Below the pieces are notes generated by a model. The model saw only the letters and a program-made list of their open reading frames with translations, was not told where the DNA came from and did not search any database. This document shows, in pieces, positions 1 through 6,417 of a stretch of DNA of 64,000 nucleotides. The position numbers and the translations under genes are program-made. The number at the start of each line of letters is the position of its first letter. The stretch's first letter is position 1. This stretch comes from Paraburkholderia silvatlantica (GTDB lineage: Bacteria > Pseudomonadota > Gammaproteobacteria > Burkholderiales > Burkholderiaceae): assembly GCF_003096715.1 (NCBI RefSeq), contig NZ_QEOL01000023.1:96147-160146 (forward strand), read 5' to 3'.

Positions 1-692
1 ACAACCTTGGCAATTTCCTCCATACGCCAGGTGATGTGCTTCTCGGTTAACTCCCGGCAACGCCGCGCGTCGCGAGCCTCAATGGCGTCGAGGATGTCCA
101 GGTGTTCCGCGAATGCATCGTGGCCGCGTTGTTCAAGGTCGACCCAACGTACGAAATGGATGCGCGCGTTGATGTTATAGAGCGCGCGAACCATTTCGTT
201 ATTTCCAGATAGCGCCACTAGCCGTACATGAAATTCTTCGTCTCGCGCGACCAGTTGAGCTGCGGGCGCCTGCGCGGCCTTGTTCTTCATCACGTCTTTC
301 CAGAACTTGCGCAAGGCGCGCACGTCCTTGGCGTCTGCGCGCTCGACTGCGAGCTGAACGGCCGATGCTTCGATGCTGCGCCGGAGTTCGAACAGGTCAA
401 AGATGTCCTGACGATTCAGCTCCCGGATGAAGAACCCACGGTTGGGGACAAAGTTCAGCAGGTTTTCGGCAACAAGTCGGTTGAGCGCCTCTCGAAGGGG
501 AGTGCGACTCACATCGAACTTCTCTGAGAGTTCGAGTTCGTTTACCCGCTCGCCTGGCCGAATCGTGTACAGGACGGCCATCTGCTTCAAATGCTCATAA
601 AGGTCATTGACCGTGAGTCCGGCCCGCTTTGGAGCGCTCGTCTCCCGAACGCGCGGTTTAGAATCACGAATGAGCGAAGTGTAGCCTGCCAT
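1..692 (-). CDS. GntR-family regulator, FCD subfamily (3' end beyond window)
   Basis: Reading the minus strand from an ATG at 692 gives an uninterrupted frame to the left edge, about 230 residues. Residues about 25-90 form a GntR winged helix with the typical VSRTPLREAL recognition segment. The rest is an all-helical FCD ligand domain with the expected acidic and His metal-ligand positions (DEEFHVRLVALSGN, then EKHITW near the edge). FCD regulators usually repress catabolic genes and respond to small organic acids. The gene is 439 bp downstream of, and on the same strand as, the DadA-like gene, so it is probably the local regulator of the dadA/ridA divergent pair. The C-terminus is not visible. 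Family is confident; ligand is unknown. Confidence 0.88.
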   Translation of the reverse strand, partial: MAGYTSLIRDSKPRVRETSAPKRAGLTVNDLYEHLKQMAVLYTIRPGERVNELELSEKFDVSRTPLREALNRLVAENLLNFVPNRGFFIRELNRQDIFDLFELRRSIEASAVQLAVERADAKDVRALRKFWKDVMKNKAAQAPAAQLVARDEEFHVRLVALSGNNEMVRALYNINARIHFVRWVDLEQRGHDAFAEHLDILDAIEARDARRCRELTEKHITWRMEEIAKV

Positions 693-1131
693 TGGTTGTT
701 CCTTTCTAATGCATTACGCTATTTGTAATTCTCTTTAAGAGCCCCTCGCCCTCGACGGTCTTTCATCACCCGATATGCGTTTTACGGGGAGGCACGCGCC
801 TTCGTTGGGGACTTACGCATGTGGGTTGCTCGAGAGGTGCGACTCAGACGTCTCCCGTCTTTGCGGACTGAAAGTGTAGGCAATACTGTATTCTACAACA
901 CCCATCGCCTCGTATCGTTACTGGGCGGGTGTGAGCCGCCCGGCAGTCTCTCTGTCCCCGCACGTTTCCGTCTGGCAGATGGACGACGCAACGCGGCACT
1001 ATCCGTGTTGTTGACCCCCGTGGTGTGATTCGATGAATGAATGGAGGGGCGCGCCACCAACCCATCCAACACCGCAATGTCGGCGACACACGATTTACTT
1101 GCGCGTGAGCCATTTGAGATGCGAAGGGAAA
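693..1131. other. Gene-free stretch between GntR and DadA-like genes
   Basis: I find no convincing gene in these 439 bases; the short frames lack ribosome sites and family resemblance. It contains an inverted repeat ATTAC-N7-GTAAT at 713-729, just upstream of the GntR start and a plausible autoregulatory site. It also contains a GGGCGG/CCGCCC hairpin at 923-941 without a T-run, and a symmetric AATAC-T-GTATT element near 880-892. These are candidates only. Confidence 0.4.
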
Positions 1132-2373
1132 TCAAGAGGCAAGACCCTCCATCGGGATTTCCGGCGCACGTCCCGCAATCAGGTCAGCAGTGATGCGCGC
1201 CGAGCCATGAGACATCGTCCAGCCGATGTGACCGTGACCGGTGTTGAGGTAGAGATTCCTATATTTGCGTTGACCAAAGAAGGGCAGGTTGTTGGGAGTC
1301 ATTGGTCGCAGGCCTGCCCACATCTCCGCACGCTCGTAGTTCCCCCCGTCGGGATAGAGTTCCTGCGTGACTCGCTTCATGAACTCGAAGTCCGACGGCT
1401 TGTGTGCGGTGTCGTACCCAGCAAACTCCGCGGTGGCCGTGACGCGAATCCGGTCTCCAAATCTCGAAATGGCGACCAGGTTGTGTTCGTCGACAGCCGC
1501 CACATTGGGCGGTTGAGCATGCCCTTCAATCGGGATAGTAAGCGAGTATCCCTTGACCGGGTAGATAGGCAGATTTATACCAATCCGACGCGCAAGAATC
1601 GGGCTGTAGCTGCCCAGGGCCAGCACGTACGCATCGCCTTTCACAGTGCCGCGGTCCGTGCGCACTCCGGAAATCTCCCCGCCTGACACCTCAAGCGCTT
1701 CGATGTTCGTGCTGTTCAGAATCGTGGCGCCCCGGGAGGTCGCGATATCAGCCAATGCGCGAGTGAATTTCGCCGGGTCGCCCGTTTCGTCTGTCGGGCA
1801 ATGAATCGCGCCGACGATGCCGTCCTGAGCCGACGAGAGCGAAGGGTCAAGAGCGACGATTTCCTCGCGCGTCAATACCTTAATAATTTGGCCGTCTGAC
1901 TCGAGAAGCTTCATCTGCGCCACGCCACGGTCCAGTGCCTCCTGACTCCGATGGAAATAGAGGATGCCCTTGTCGTTGCGGTCGTAGCTCACGGATTCAG
2001 TCTTGATGACGTTCTGGAGAACGGACTGCGAATATGCGGCGAGCCGATGTTTCAGCAGCGTATTGCGCTGTGCCTTTTCCGGGTTGCATTCCATCAGAAA
2101 GAGCCATGACCAGCTGTAAAGCCTCGGGTCGGTGGAGAATTTGAAGCGCAGAGCCTGGTCCTTGCGCACTAGCGACTTAAGCAGAATCATGGGCGCTTTC
2201 GGCGAGGACCACACGAATGAGTGGCCTGGCGCAACCATTCCGGCATTACCCCAGCTGGTTTCGCCGGCGACCACTGGCTGCCTGTCAATGACTGTCACGT
2301 CGTGCCCATCCGCTTGCAACTGGTATGCGGTGGTAACGCCGACTACGCCACCGCCAAGCACAATTACCTTCAT
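1132..2373 (-). CDS. D-amino-acid dehydrogenase-like FAD oxidoreductase (DadA family)
   Basis: The 413-residue product begins MKVIVLGGGVVGVTTAYQL, a GxGxxG dinucleotide fold at the extreme N-terminus, followed by a DAO-family FAD motif (GETSWGNAGMVAPGHSF). The C-terminal GLRPMTPNNLPFFG and GHGHIGWTMSHGSA segments are typical of DadA, which oxidatively deaminates D-amino acids and passes electrons to the respiratory chain. The length matches DadA (about 410-430). I chose the ATG at 2373 because the upstream extension is unrelated sequence and the Rossmann motif should start here. It is divergent from a RidA-like gene, whose family removes reactive enamine/imine products of such oxidations. The substrate could be a D-amino acid or another secondary amine. 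Confidence 0.87.
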   Translation of the reverse strand: MKVIVLGGGVVGVTTAYQLQADGHDVTVIDRQPVVAGETSWGNAGMVAPGHSFVWSSPKAPMILLKSLVRKDQALRFKFSTDPRLYSWSWLFLMECNPEKAQRNTLLKHRLAAYSQSVLQNVIKTESVSYDRNDKGILYFHRSQEALDRGVAQMKLLESDGQIIKVLTREEIVALDPSLSSAQDGIVGAIHCPTDETGDPAKFTRALADIATSRGATILNSTNIEALEVSGGEISGVRTDRGTVKGDAYVLALGSYSPILARRIGINLPIYPVKGYSLTIPIEGHAQPPNVAAVDEHNLVAISRFGDRIRVTATAEFAGYDTAHKPSDFEFMKRVTQELYPDGGNYERAEMWAGLRPMTPNNLPFFGQRKYRNLYLNTGHGHIGWTMSHGSARITADLIAGRAPEIPMEGLAS

Positions 2374-2589
2374 GATGCCCTCAATCTCAAAGGTTGAATA
2401 ACTTCGTGTCGAGCCGCCTGTCGCTCTCCAAGTGTCGACACAAATGTATATTACAAACAAAAGAGAAACGCAACGAGAGCTATCGATTACAGGAGAATCT
2501 ACCTATATGTGTCGATAAAAGTGTCGACAATTGTGTGTGATGTGGGCTAATCTATGTGCTGCGCTTCACATGACCAGACGGAGGAACTT
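2374..2589. promoter_or_regulatory. Divergent dadA-like/ridA-like control region with TGTCGAYA motifs
   Basis: The 216-bp intergenic region carries TGTCGACA at 2433-2440, TGTCGATA at 2510-2517 and TGTCGACA at 2522-2529, plus a TGTCGAG fragment near 2406. TGTCGACA is palindromic and fits the short GT/AC dyads bound by FCD-type GntR regulators. Two copies flank the AT-rich promoter zone of the dadA side, and two are 12 bp apart on the ridA side. Binding by the adjacent GntR is inference. Confidence 0.45.
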
Positions 2590-2937
2590 ATGCAAATCAA
2601 GCGTTACGAGAGTGGTAAGCGAATGAGTCAGGCCGTTGTCTACGGTGGTTTCGCATTTCTTGCAGGACAGGTCGCCGATGATCCGGGCCAGGACGTAAAG
2701 GGGCAGACCGAGCAGATACTCGCGAAGATTGACCGCCTGCTCCAGCAGGTCGGCTCGGACAAAACCCGGGTTCTGACCGCGAGCATCTGGCTTGCCGATT
2801 ACACGACGTTTAACGACATGAATGTAGTGTGGGACGCGTGGGTGCCCGAGGGCGAGGCTCCTGCTCGCGCTTGCGTTGAATCCAGGCTTGCGTTTCCCCA
2901 ATACACCGTCGAAATCGGAGTCATCGCAGCAGTCTGA
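2590..2937 (+). CDS. RidA/YjgF-family protein
   Basis: 115 residues, the normal size of a RidA subunit. The ATG at 2590 is preceded by GGAGG with good spacing; the longer frame from 2554 has no ribosome site. The C-terminus has PARACVES and then VEIGVIAAV, keeping the Arg and Glu that RidA uses to bind and hydrolyse 2-aminoacrylate-type enamines. The N-terminal GKRMSQAVVYGGFAFLAGQV is the standard RidA opening. It is followed 85 bp later, on the same strand, by a maleate-isomerase-like gene. Next to a DadA-type oxidase it probably clears imine intermediates or takes part in the same catabolic route. Confidence 0.9.
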   Translation: MQIKRYESGKRMSQAVVYGGFAFLAGQVADDPGQDVKGQTEQILAKIDRLLQQVGSDKTRVLTASIWLADYTTFNDMNVVWDAWVPEGEAPARACVESRLAFPQYTVEIGVIAAV

Positions 2938-3022
2938 TTTGGGGTGTATGAGCGAAGCGCCGGTGAGCGCGATTTAACTTGATGCCAGCATGAACCGACA
3001 ACGTTGAAGGGGCAGGTACAGA

Positions 3023-3808
3023 ATGGAAACCCTTGAAACAGCAGAGCGCTATGTGAAGCTCAACTTCACCCTTGACGATGGGATTTCACATCGCGCCGCA
3101 ATCGGCCTGGTCGTCCTCGCGACCGACCACACCATCGAATACGAATGGCGCAAGCTGCTCGCCGTCGAAGGCGTGGGATTCTATGAAAGTCGAATTTCGA
3201 ATTCTGCAGAAATCACGCCGACGACGCTCAGGGAGATGGATAGCCTGATTGCTCCGGGCGTTGCCGTCATCCGTCCCGGAGAGAGGCTCGACGTCGTAGC
3301 GTTTGGGTGCACGTCGGCATCGATGGTGCTCGGCGAAGGTCACGTCATGGCGCGAATCAGGGAGTCCCGGCCCAATGCTGCATGCACGACACCTATCACT
3401 GCTGCCAGAGTCGCGCTCAATTCGCTGGGCGCAAAGCGGGTCGCGCTGCTCACTCCTTACCTGCGCGAGATTACTGAGTCCATGAAGGACTACCTGACCG
3501 CTCGCGGCATGAACATTATCCGAATGGGCTCGTTTGAGCACTCCGACGACAACGAGGTTGCGCGAATCGACGCACAGTCAGTTCGCAATGCGGTTCTCGA
3601 GCTTGGGCGAAATGACGACATCGATGCGGTGTTTGTCTCCTGCACCTCTGTGCGCCTGGCAGATCAGGTCGTCACAATTGAGCGCGAGCTCGGTAAGCCG
3701 GTGACGTCCAGCAATCATGCAATGGCCTGGCATGCCTTGCGGTTGGGAGGCGTGAAGGATGAACTACCTCAGTTCGGACGGCTGTTCACTGTGCAAAACG
3801 TCGAGTAG
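3023..3808 (+). CDS. Maleate isomerase / Asp-Glu racemase superfamily enzyme
   Basis: 261 residues with two conserved cysteine motifs in the right places for this superfamily: FGCTSAS (Cys near residue 96) and VSCTSVRL (Cys near 207). These are the paired catalytic thiols of maleate cis-trans isomerase, arylmalonate decarboxylase and related racemases. The N-terminal part (IGLVVLATDHTIEYEWRKL) matches the maleate-isomerase branch. It starts at an ATG with an upstream AGGGGCAGG-like ribosome site and probably shares a transcript with the RidA gene. The actual substrate cannot be read from sequence; a dicarboxylate or hydantoin-like acid is plausible. Confidence 0.8.
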   Translation: METLETAERYVKLNFTLDDGISHRAAIGLVVLATDHTIEYEWRKLLAVEGVGFYESRISNSAEITPTTLREMDSLIAPGVAVIRPGERLDVVAFGCTSASMVLGEGHVMARIRESRPNAACTTPITAARVALNSLGAKRVALLTPYLREITESMKDYLTARGMNIIRMGSFEHSDDNEVARIDAQSVRNAVLELGRNDDIDAVFVSCTSVRLADQVVTIERELGKPVTSSNHAMAWHALRLGGVKDELPQFGRLFTVQNVE

Positions 3809-3893
3809 CGGTTGATGCTCTCGACCGCGTGTCAGTCGGTTGCCACCCACCAACTCTCTCTCGCGATTGTTAAGGCAGCCGCAACACTGAATT

Positions 3894-3930
3894 CGTTCTA
3901 TTAGGATTTACTTACGATAGAACGATCCTA
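3894..3930. repeat. Interleaved inverted repeats (A-B-loop-A'-B')
   Basis: CGTTCTAT at 3894-3901 pairs with ATAGAACG at 3917-3924, and TAGGAT at 3902-3907 pairs with ATCCTA at 3925-3930. The order A-B-A'-B' would form a pseudoknot if transcribed, or could be two overlapping operator dyads as DNA. It sits in an AT-rich patch 170 bp upstream of the superinfection-immunity gene. I recognise no known motif. Confidence 0.4.
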
Positions 3931-4098
3931 TACTGCTACCTCATGTCACGGCGGCCTCGACGGCCGCGGTGCAGGCAAAGCGAAACAGCTTTTGAAGCTG
4001 GCGGACATGGACAATCCGGCGCGCGATCGCGCACGATCTTGCCCCTGCGACGCACAGGCGTTTCGCCCAGTTTCGACGCTCGAACATGAGGTGGTGCG

Positions 4099-4431
4099 AT
4101 GCTGCAAATTCTCGAAGGTGCCTCGGTCATTGCGGCCGTGAGCCTGTATCTGATTCCGTCCATTGAAGCCGACGCGCGCGGGCACAAGGATGCGTTTGCG
4201 ATCACGATCGTCAATATCCTGCTCGGCTGGACGATCGTTGGCTGGTTCGCAGCGCGCGCCTGGGCGCACAGCGGCAGCGTCGAGCGTCGTCTGCCGCGCG
4301 CGGCGAAGCGGGTGCTTCGCTCGGCCGGGCGCGTGACGACGCAGAAGCTCGTGCAGCATGCGAAGTTGCGTACGGCGATGGAGTCCCGCAAGACGGCGGC
4401 GCAGCGCGGCGCGAAGGTCCTGTGTTCATGA
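4099..4431 (+). CDS. Superinfection-immunity-type membrane protein (Imm family)
   Basis: 110 residues. The N-terminal 60 residues carry the family pattern LYLIPSIEADARGHKDAFAI followed by NILLGWTIVGWFAARAWA: two hydrophobic segments separated by a charged hinge, as in the phage T4 Imm-like family (Pfam Imm_superinfect). T4 Imm blocks DNA injection by a second phage. Chromosomal copies are common in proteobacteria and have mostly unknown roles. The C-terminal 45 residues are basic (many Arg/Lys) and probably cytoplasmic. The start has GAGGTGGTGCG upstream. The stop overlaps the next gene's start as ATGA (4428-4431), so the two are probably translated together. No other phage gene is nearby. 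Confidence 0.75.
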   Translation: MLQILEGASVIAAVSLYLIPSIEADARGHKDAFAITIVNILLGWTIVGWFAARAWAHSGSVERRLPRAAKRVLRSAGRVTTQKLVQHAKLRTAMESRKTAAQRGAKVLCS

Positions 4432-4775
4432 ACGCGTCGAAACGGTCTGGCGGCCTCATGAAGTTGCCGGGCATCCCCCACTCGTTGTCCGGGGCGTTCG
4501 TTTCACTTGCCGCCGCCTGCACGGTGCTGGCCGGGTGCGCGTCGGCTGGCAATGTCACCGCGGCGGACCGGCAGGATACGTTCGTTGTTTCGGCCTCCGC
4601 ATCCGGCGGACGCCTCGCCTGGGCGCGCGCTCACAAGCGCGCCGTATCCGCGGCATCGGACTATTGCGAGAGCCGCGGCATGCAGGCGAGCCTCGGCATC
4701 GAACAAATGGACGGTATCGAGGCGCTTCAGCAGCAAGGTTCCACGATCCGCTTCGAGTGCCATCCGAAGCTTTGA
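4428..4775 (+). CDS. Small lipoprotein, unknown function
   Basis: 115 residues from the ATG that overlaps the upstream stop by four bases. A hydrophobic stretch ends in the lipobox VLAGC, so the mature protein is a lipid-anchored domain of about 80 residues with two further cysteines (DYCESRG and RFECHPKL) that could form a disulfide. An internal ATG at 4458 would give a more compact signal peptide and is an alternative start. I do not recognise the domain. Coupling to the Imm-type membrane protein suggests an envelope function shared by the pair. Confidence 0.62.
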   Translation: MNASKRSGGLMKLPGIPHSLSGAFVSLAAACTVLAGCASAGNVTAADRQDTFVVSASASGGRLAWARAHKRAVSAASDYCESRGMQASLGIEQMDGIEALQQQGSTIRFECHPKL

Positions 4776-4786
4776 GGCGCTCGCCT

Positions 4787-5161
4787 TCAGCGAATCACCA
4801 ATGTCTCCCTGCGCGGCCCATACCATTTCGTGACTTCGGAATGGGCGGTCAGCCGGGAGGACTTCAGGATAGGGCTCGTGACGCGATACAGGCGGTCCGG
4901 GTCGGGCCCGTACAGGTAGAGATAGCCGTCGTTGCCGTCGATGTGGATTTCGGTTTCGCCGAGTTCGCCAGCGTTCGCGCGCTTGATGGCGCTGGCCAGC
5001 CGCTGTTCGAGCGCATGAATTTGTGGGCGGTCTTTCGGGTAGTAATCGAAATGGACCATCATGGCCGGCCCCGGCGGCTTCTGCGCGGGTTGCGCTACGG
5101 CGCTGCCCGCGGCGAGTGTGATGCATAACAACGTGGCGCGTGTTTTTCGGTTCTTCGGCAT
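4787..5161 (-). CDS. Small secreted protein, unknown function
   Basis: 124 residues starting MPKNRKTRATLLCITLAAG, a signal peptide with a basic n-region, a short hydrophobic core and a likely cleavage after AVAQ. The mature part contains MVHFDYYPKDRPQIHALEQ and a hydrophilic region ending KWYGPRRETLVIR; I recognise no family. It is convergent with the lipoprotein gene (11 bp apart) and downstream of a LysR gene on the same strand. The ATG at 5161 is preferred over the longer frame from 5203 because it begins the signal peptide. Confidence 0.6.
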   Translation of the reverse strand: MPKNRKTRATLLCITLAAGSAVAQPAQKPPGPAMMVHFDYYPKDRPQIHALEQRLASAIKRANAGELGETEIHIDGNDGYLYLYGPDPDRLYRVTSPILKSSRLTAHSEVTKWYGPRRETLVIR

Positions 5162-5251
5162 GGGTGAATGGTGTGCGCGAGACAAGCTGCGATGTTCGCA
5201 CATTGAAGGCGTGGCATGGGGCGGGCGCTCGCGGTGAAACGATTTTCCATA

Positions 5252-6187
5252 TCAAGGATGCGATTCCCGATCGGAGCCATTCACTGTCAATGTGCCAAGC
5301 AACTCTGGCACACACTGTTTCATGATCTCGGTGACTGTGCGCACGCGCATCGGAGTCGGCCGATGTGCTCGAACCAGCAGATGCAGATCCTGGGATGGAA
5401 CGCAGTGTTGTGACAGCAGTGGCACGAGTTCTCCGCTGGCGATCGCGTCGACACATGCGAAGGCTTCGACCACTCCGATCCCGAGTCCATCCTTGATCAT
5501 CTGATACATTGCGTTCCAGTGATTCGTCGTAATGGTGGTACGGATAGCGACGTTATCGCGCTTTGCGGACTCGTCGACGAGCGGCAGGTGACCGGTGGCG
5601 AACATCGACCTGATGCGGATGAATGCATGCTCGACGAGGTCCGAGGGCTCCGCTATCGGTGCATGCTGCGCGAGATATTCCGACGAAGCAACAAGAAGAC
5701 GTTTGACCTGGCCGAGGTGGTACGCGTGAAACGTACCCTCATCCACCGGGCCTTGACGAAACGAGATGTCGATTCCCTCGGCGAAGAGGTCGACGATCCT
5801 GTCATTCAGCGCGAGGTCGATGTCCAACTGCGGGTATGCCTCGCGCACGAACCCCAACGCGGAGGGCAGGAGCACTTCGCCAAGGCAATGCGGCGCCCCG
5901 ATGCGAATGGTTCCCCTGAGGGTATGTCCATCGCTTCGCACCTCGGCAACGGCCTGTTCAGCGGCGGCAAGGATTTTCCTGCTGCGCGCATAGAATATTT
6001 CACCTTCCGGCGTGCACTTGAAGGTGCGCGCGTTGCGTAGCAGGAGGCGGCAACCGAGGTATTTTTCGAGCCGTTCGATCCGCTCGCTGGCTGCCGGCTG
6101 GCCGATATTGGCGTCTCTTGCCGCACCGGAGATGCTTCCACGTTCGACTGCGAGGGTGTAAATGCGCATGGCCTCCAGCAAATTCAC
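5252..6187 (-). CDS. LysR-family regulator (paralog 1)
   Basis: 311 residues from a GTG at 6187 preceded by GGAGG six bases upstream. The N-terminus NLLEAMRIYTLAVERGSISG leads into a LysR helix-turn-helix with IGQPAASERIERLEKYLGCR, then a periplasmic-binding-like effector domain. It is strikingly similar to the second LysR at 10334-11233, nearly identical across the DNA-binding domain and using the same unusual GTG start, so the two arose by duplication or have exchanged sequence. The target genes are unclear; the secreted-protein gene is 90 bp downstream on the same strand. Confidence 0.85.
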   Translation of the reverse strand: MNLLEAMRIYTLAVERGSISGAARDANIGQPAASERIERLEKYLGCRLLLRNARTFKCTPEGEIFYARSRKILAAAEQAVAEVRSDGHTLRGTIRIGAPHCLGEVLLPSALGFVREAYPQLDIDLALNDRIVDLFAEGIDISFRQGPVDEGTFHAYHLGQVKRLLVASSEYLAQHAPIAEPSDLVEHAFIRIRSMFATGHLPLVDESAKRDNVAIRTTITTNHWNAMYQMIKDGLGIGVVEAFACVDAIASGELVPLLSQHCVPSQDLHLLVRAHRPTPMRVRTVTEIMKQCVPELLGTLTVNGSDRESHP

Positions 6188-6349
6188 AGGCGGCCTCCGC
6201 AAGCCGGTCGATTGTTGATGTATTGCATGTTCGAGTTATCGAGGCGTAGGCAAACGCGGGCAGCGGCTTGAAATGGTCAACTGGATGAAAGAAAGCCGGA
6301 AAGACGACGCGTAGCAAGAGCGTGAGCGTGACTTTTGGATGGAAATAAA

Positions 6350-6415
6350 CGTTCGCGGCGCCACGGATTAAAAATATCGGCTTAATTACCTCAGGGCGCC
6401 GCTTCGATCCGAACG
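6350..6415 (-). terminator. Nested inverted repeats after the ClpG-like gene
   Basis: GCGGCGCC (6355-6362) pairs with GGCGCCGC (6395-6402), and the outer CGTTCG (6350-6355) pairs with CGAACG (6410-6415). The structure begins two bases after the AAA+ gene stop on the minus strand. There is only a weak T-rich tail (GTTTATTT), so it is a possible terminator or mRNA-stabilising 3' structure rather than a textbook terminator. Confidence 0.35.
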
Positions 6416-6417
6416 AT

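Noticed and set aside
4099..4775. Prophage remnant around the superinfection-immunity gene
   Set aside because: No integrase, structural, lysis or attachment sequence is seen; chromosomal members of this family are common.
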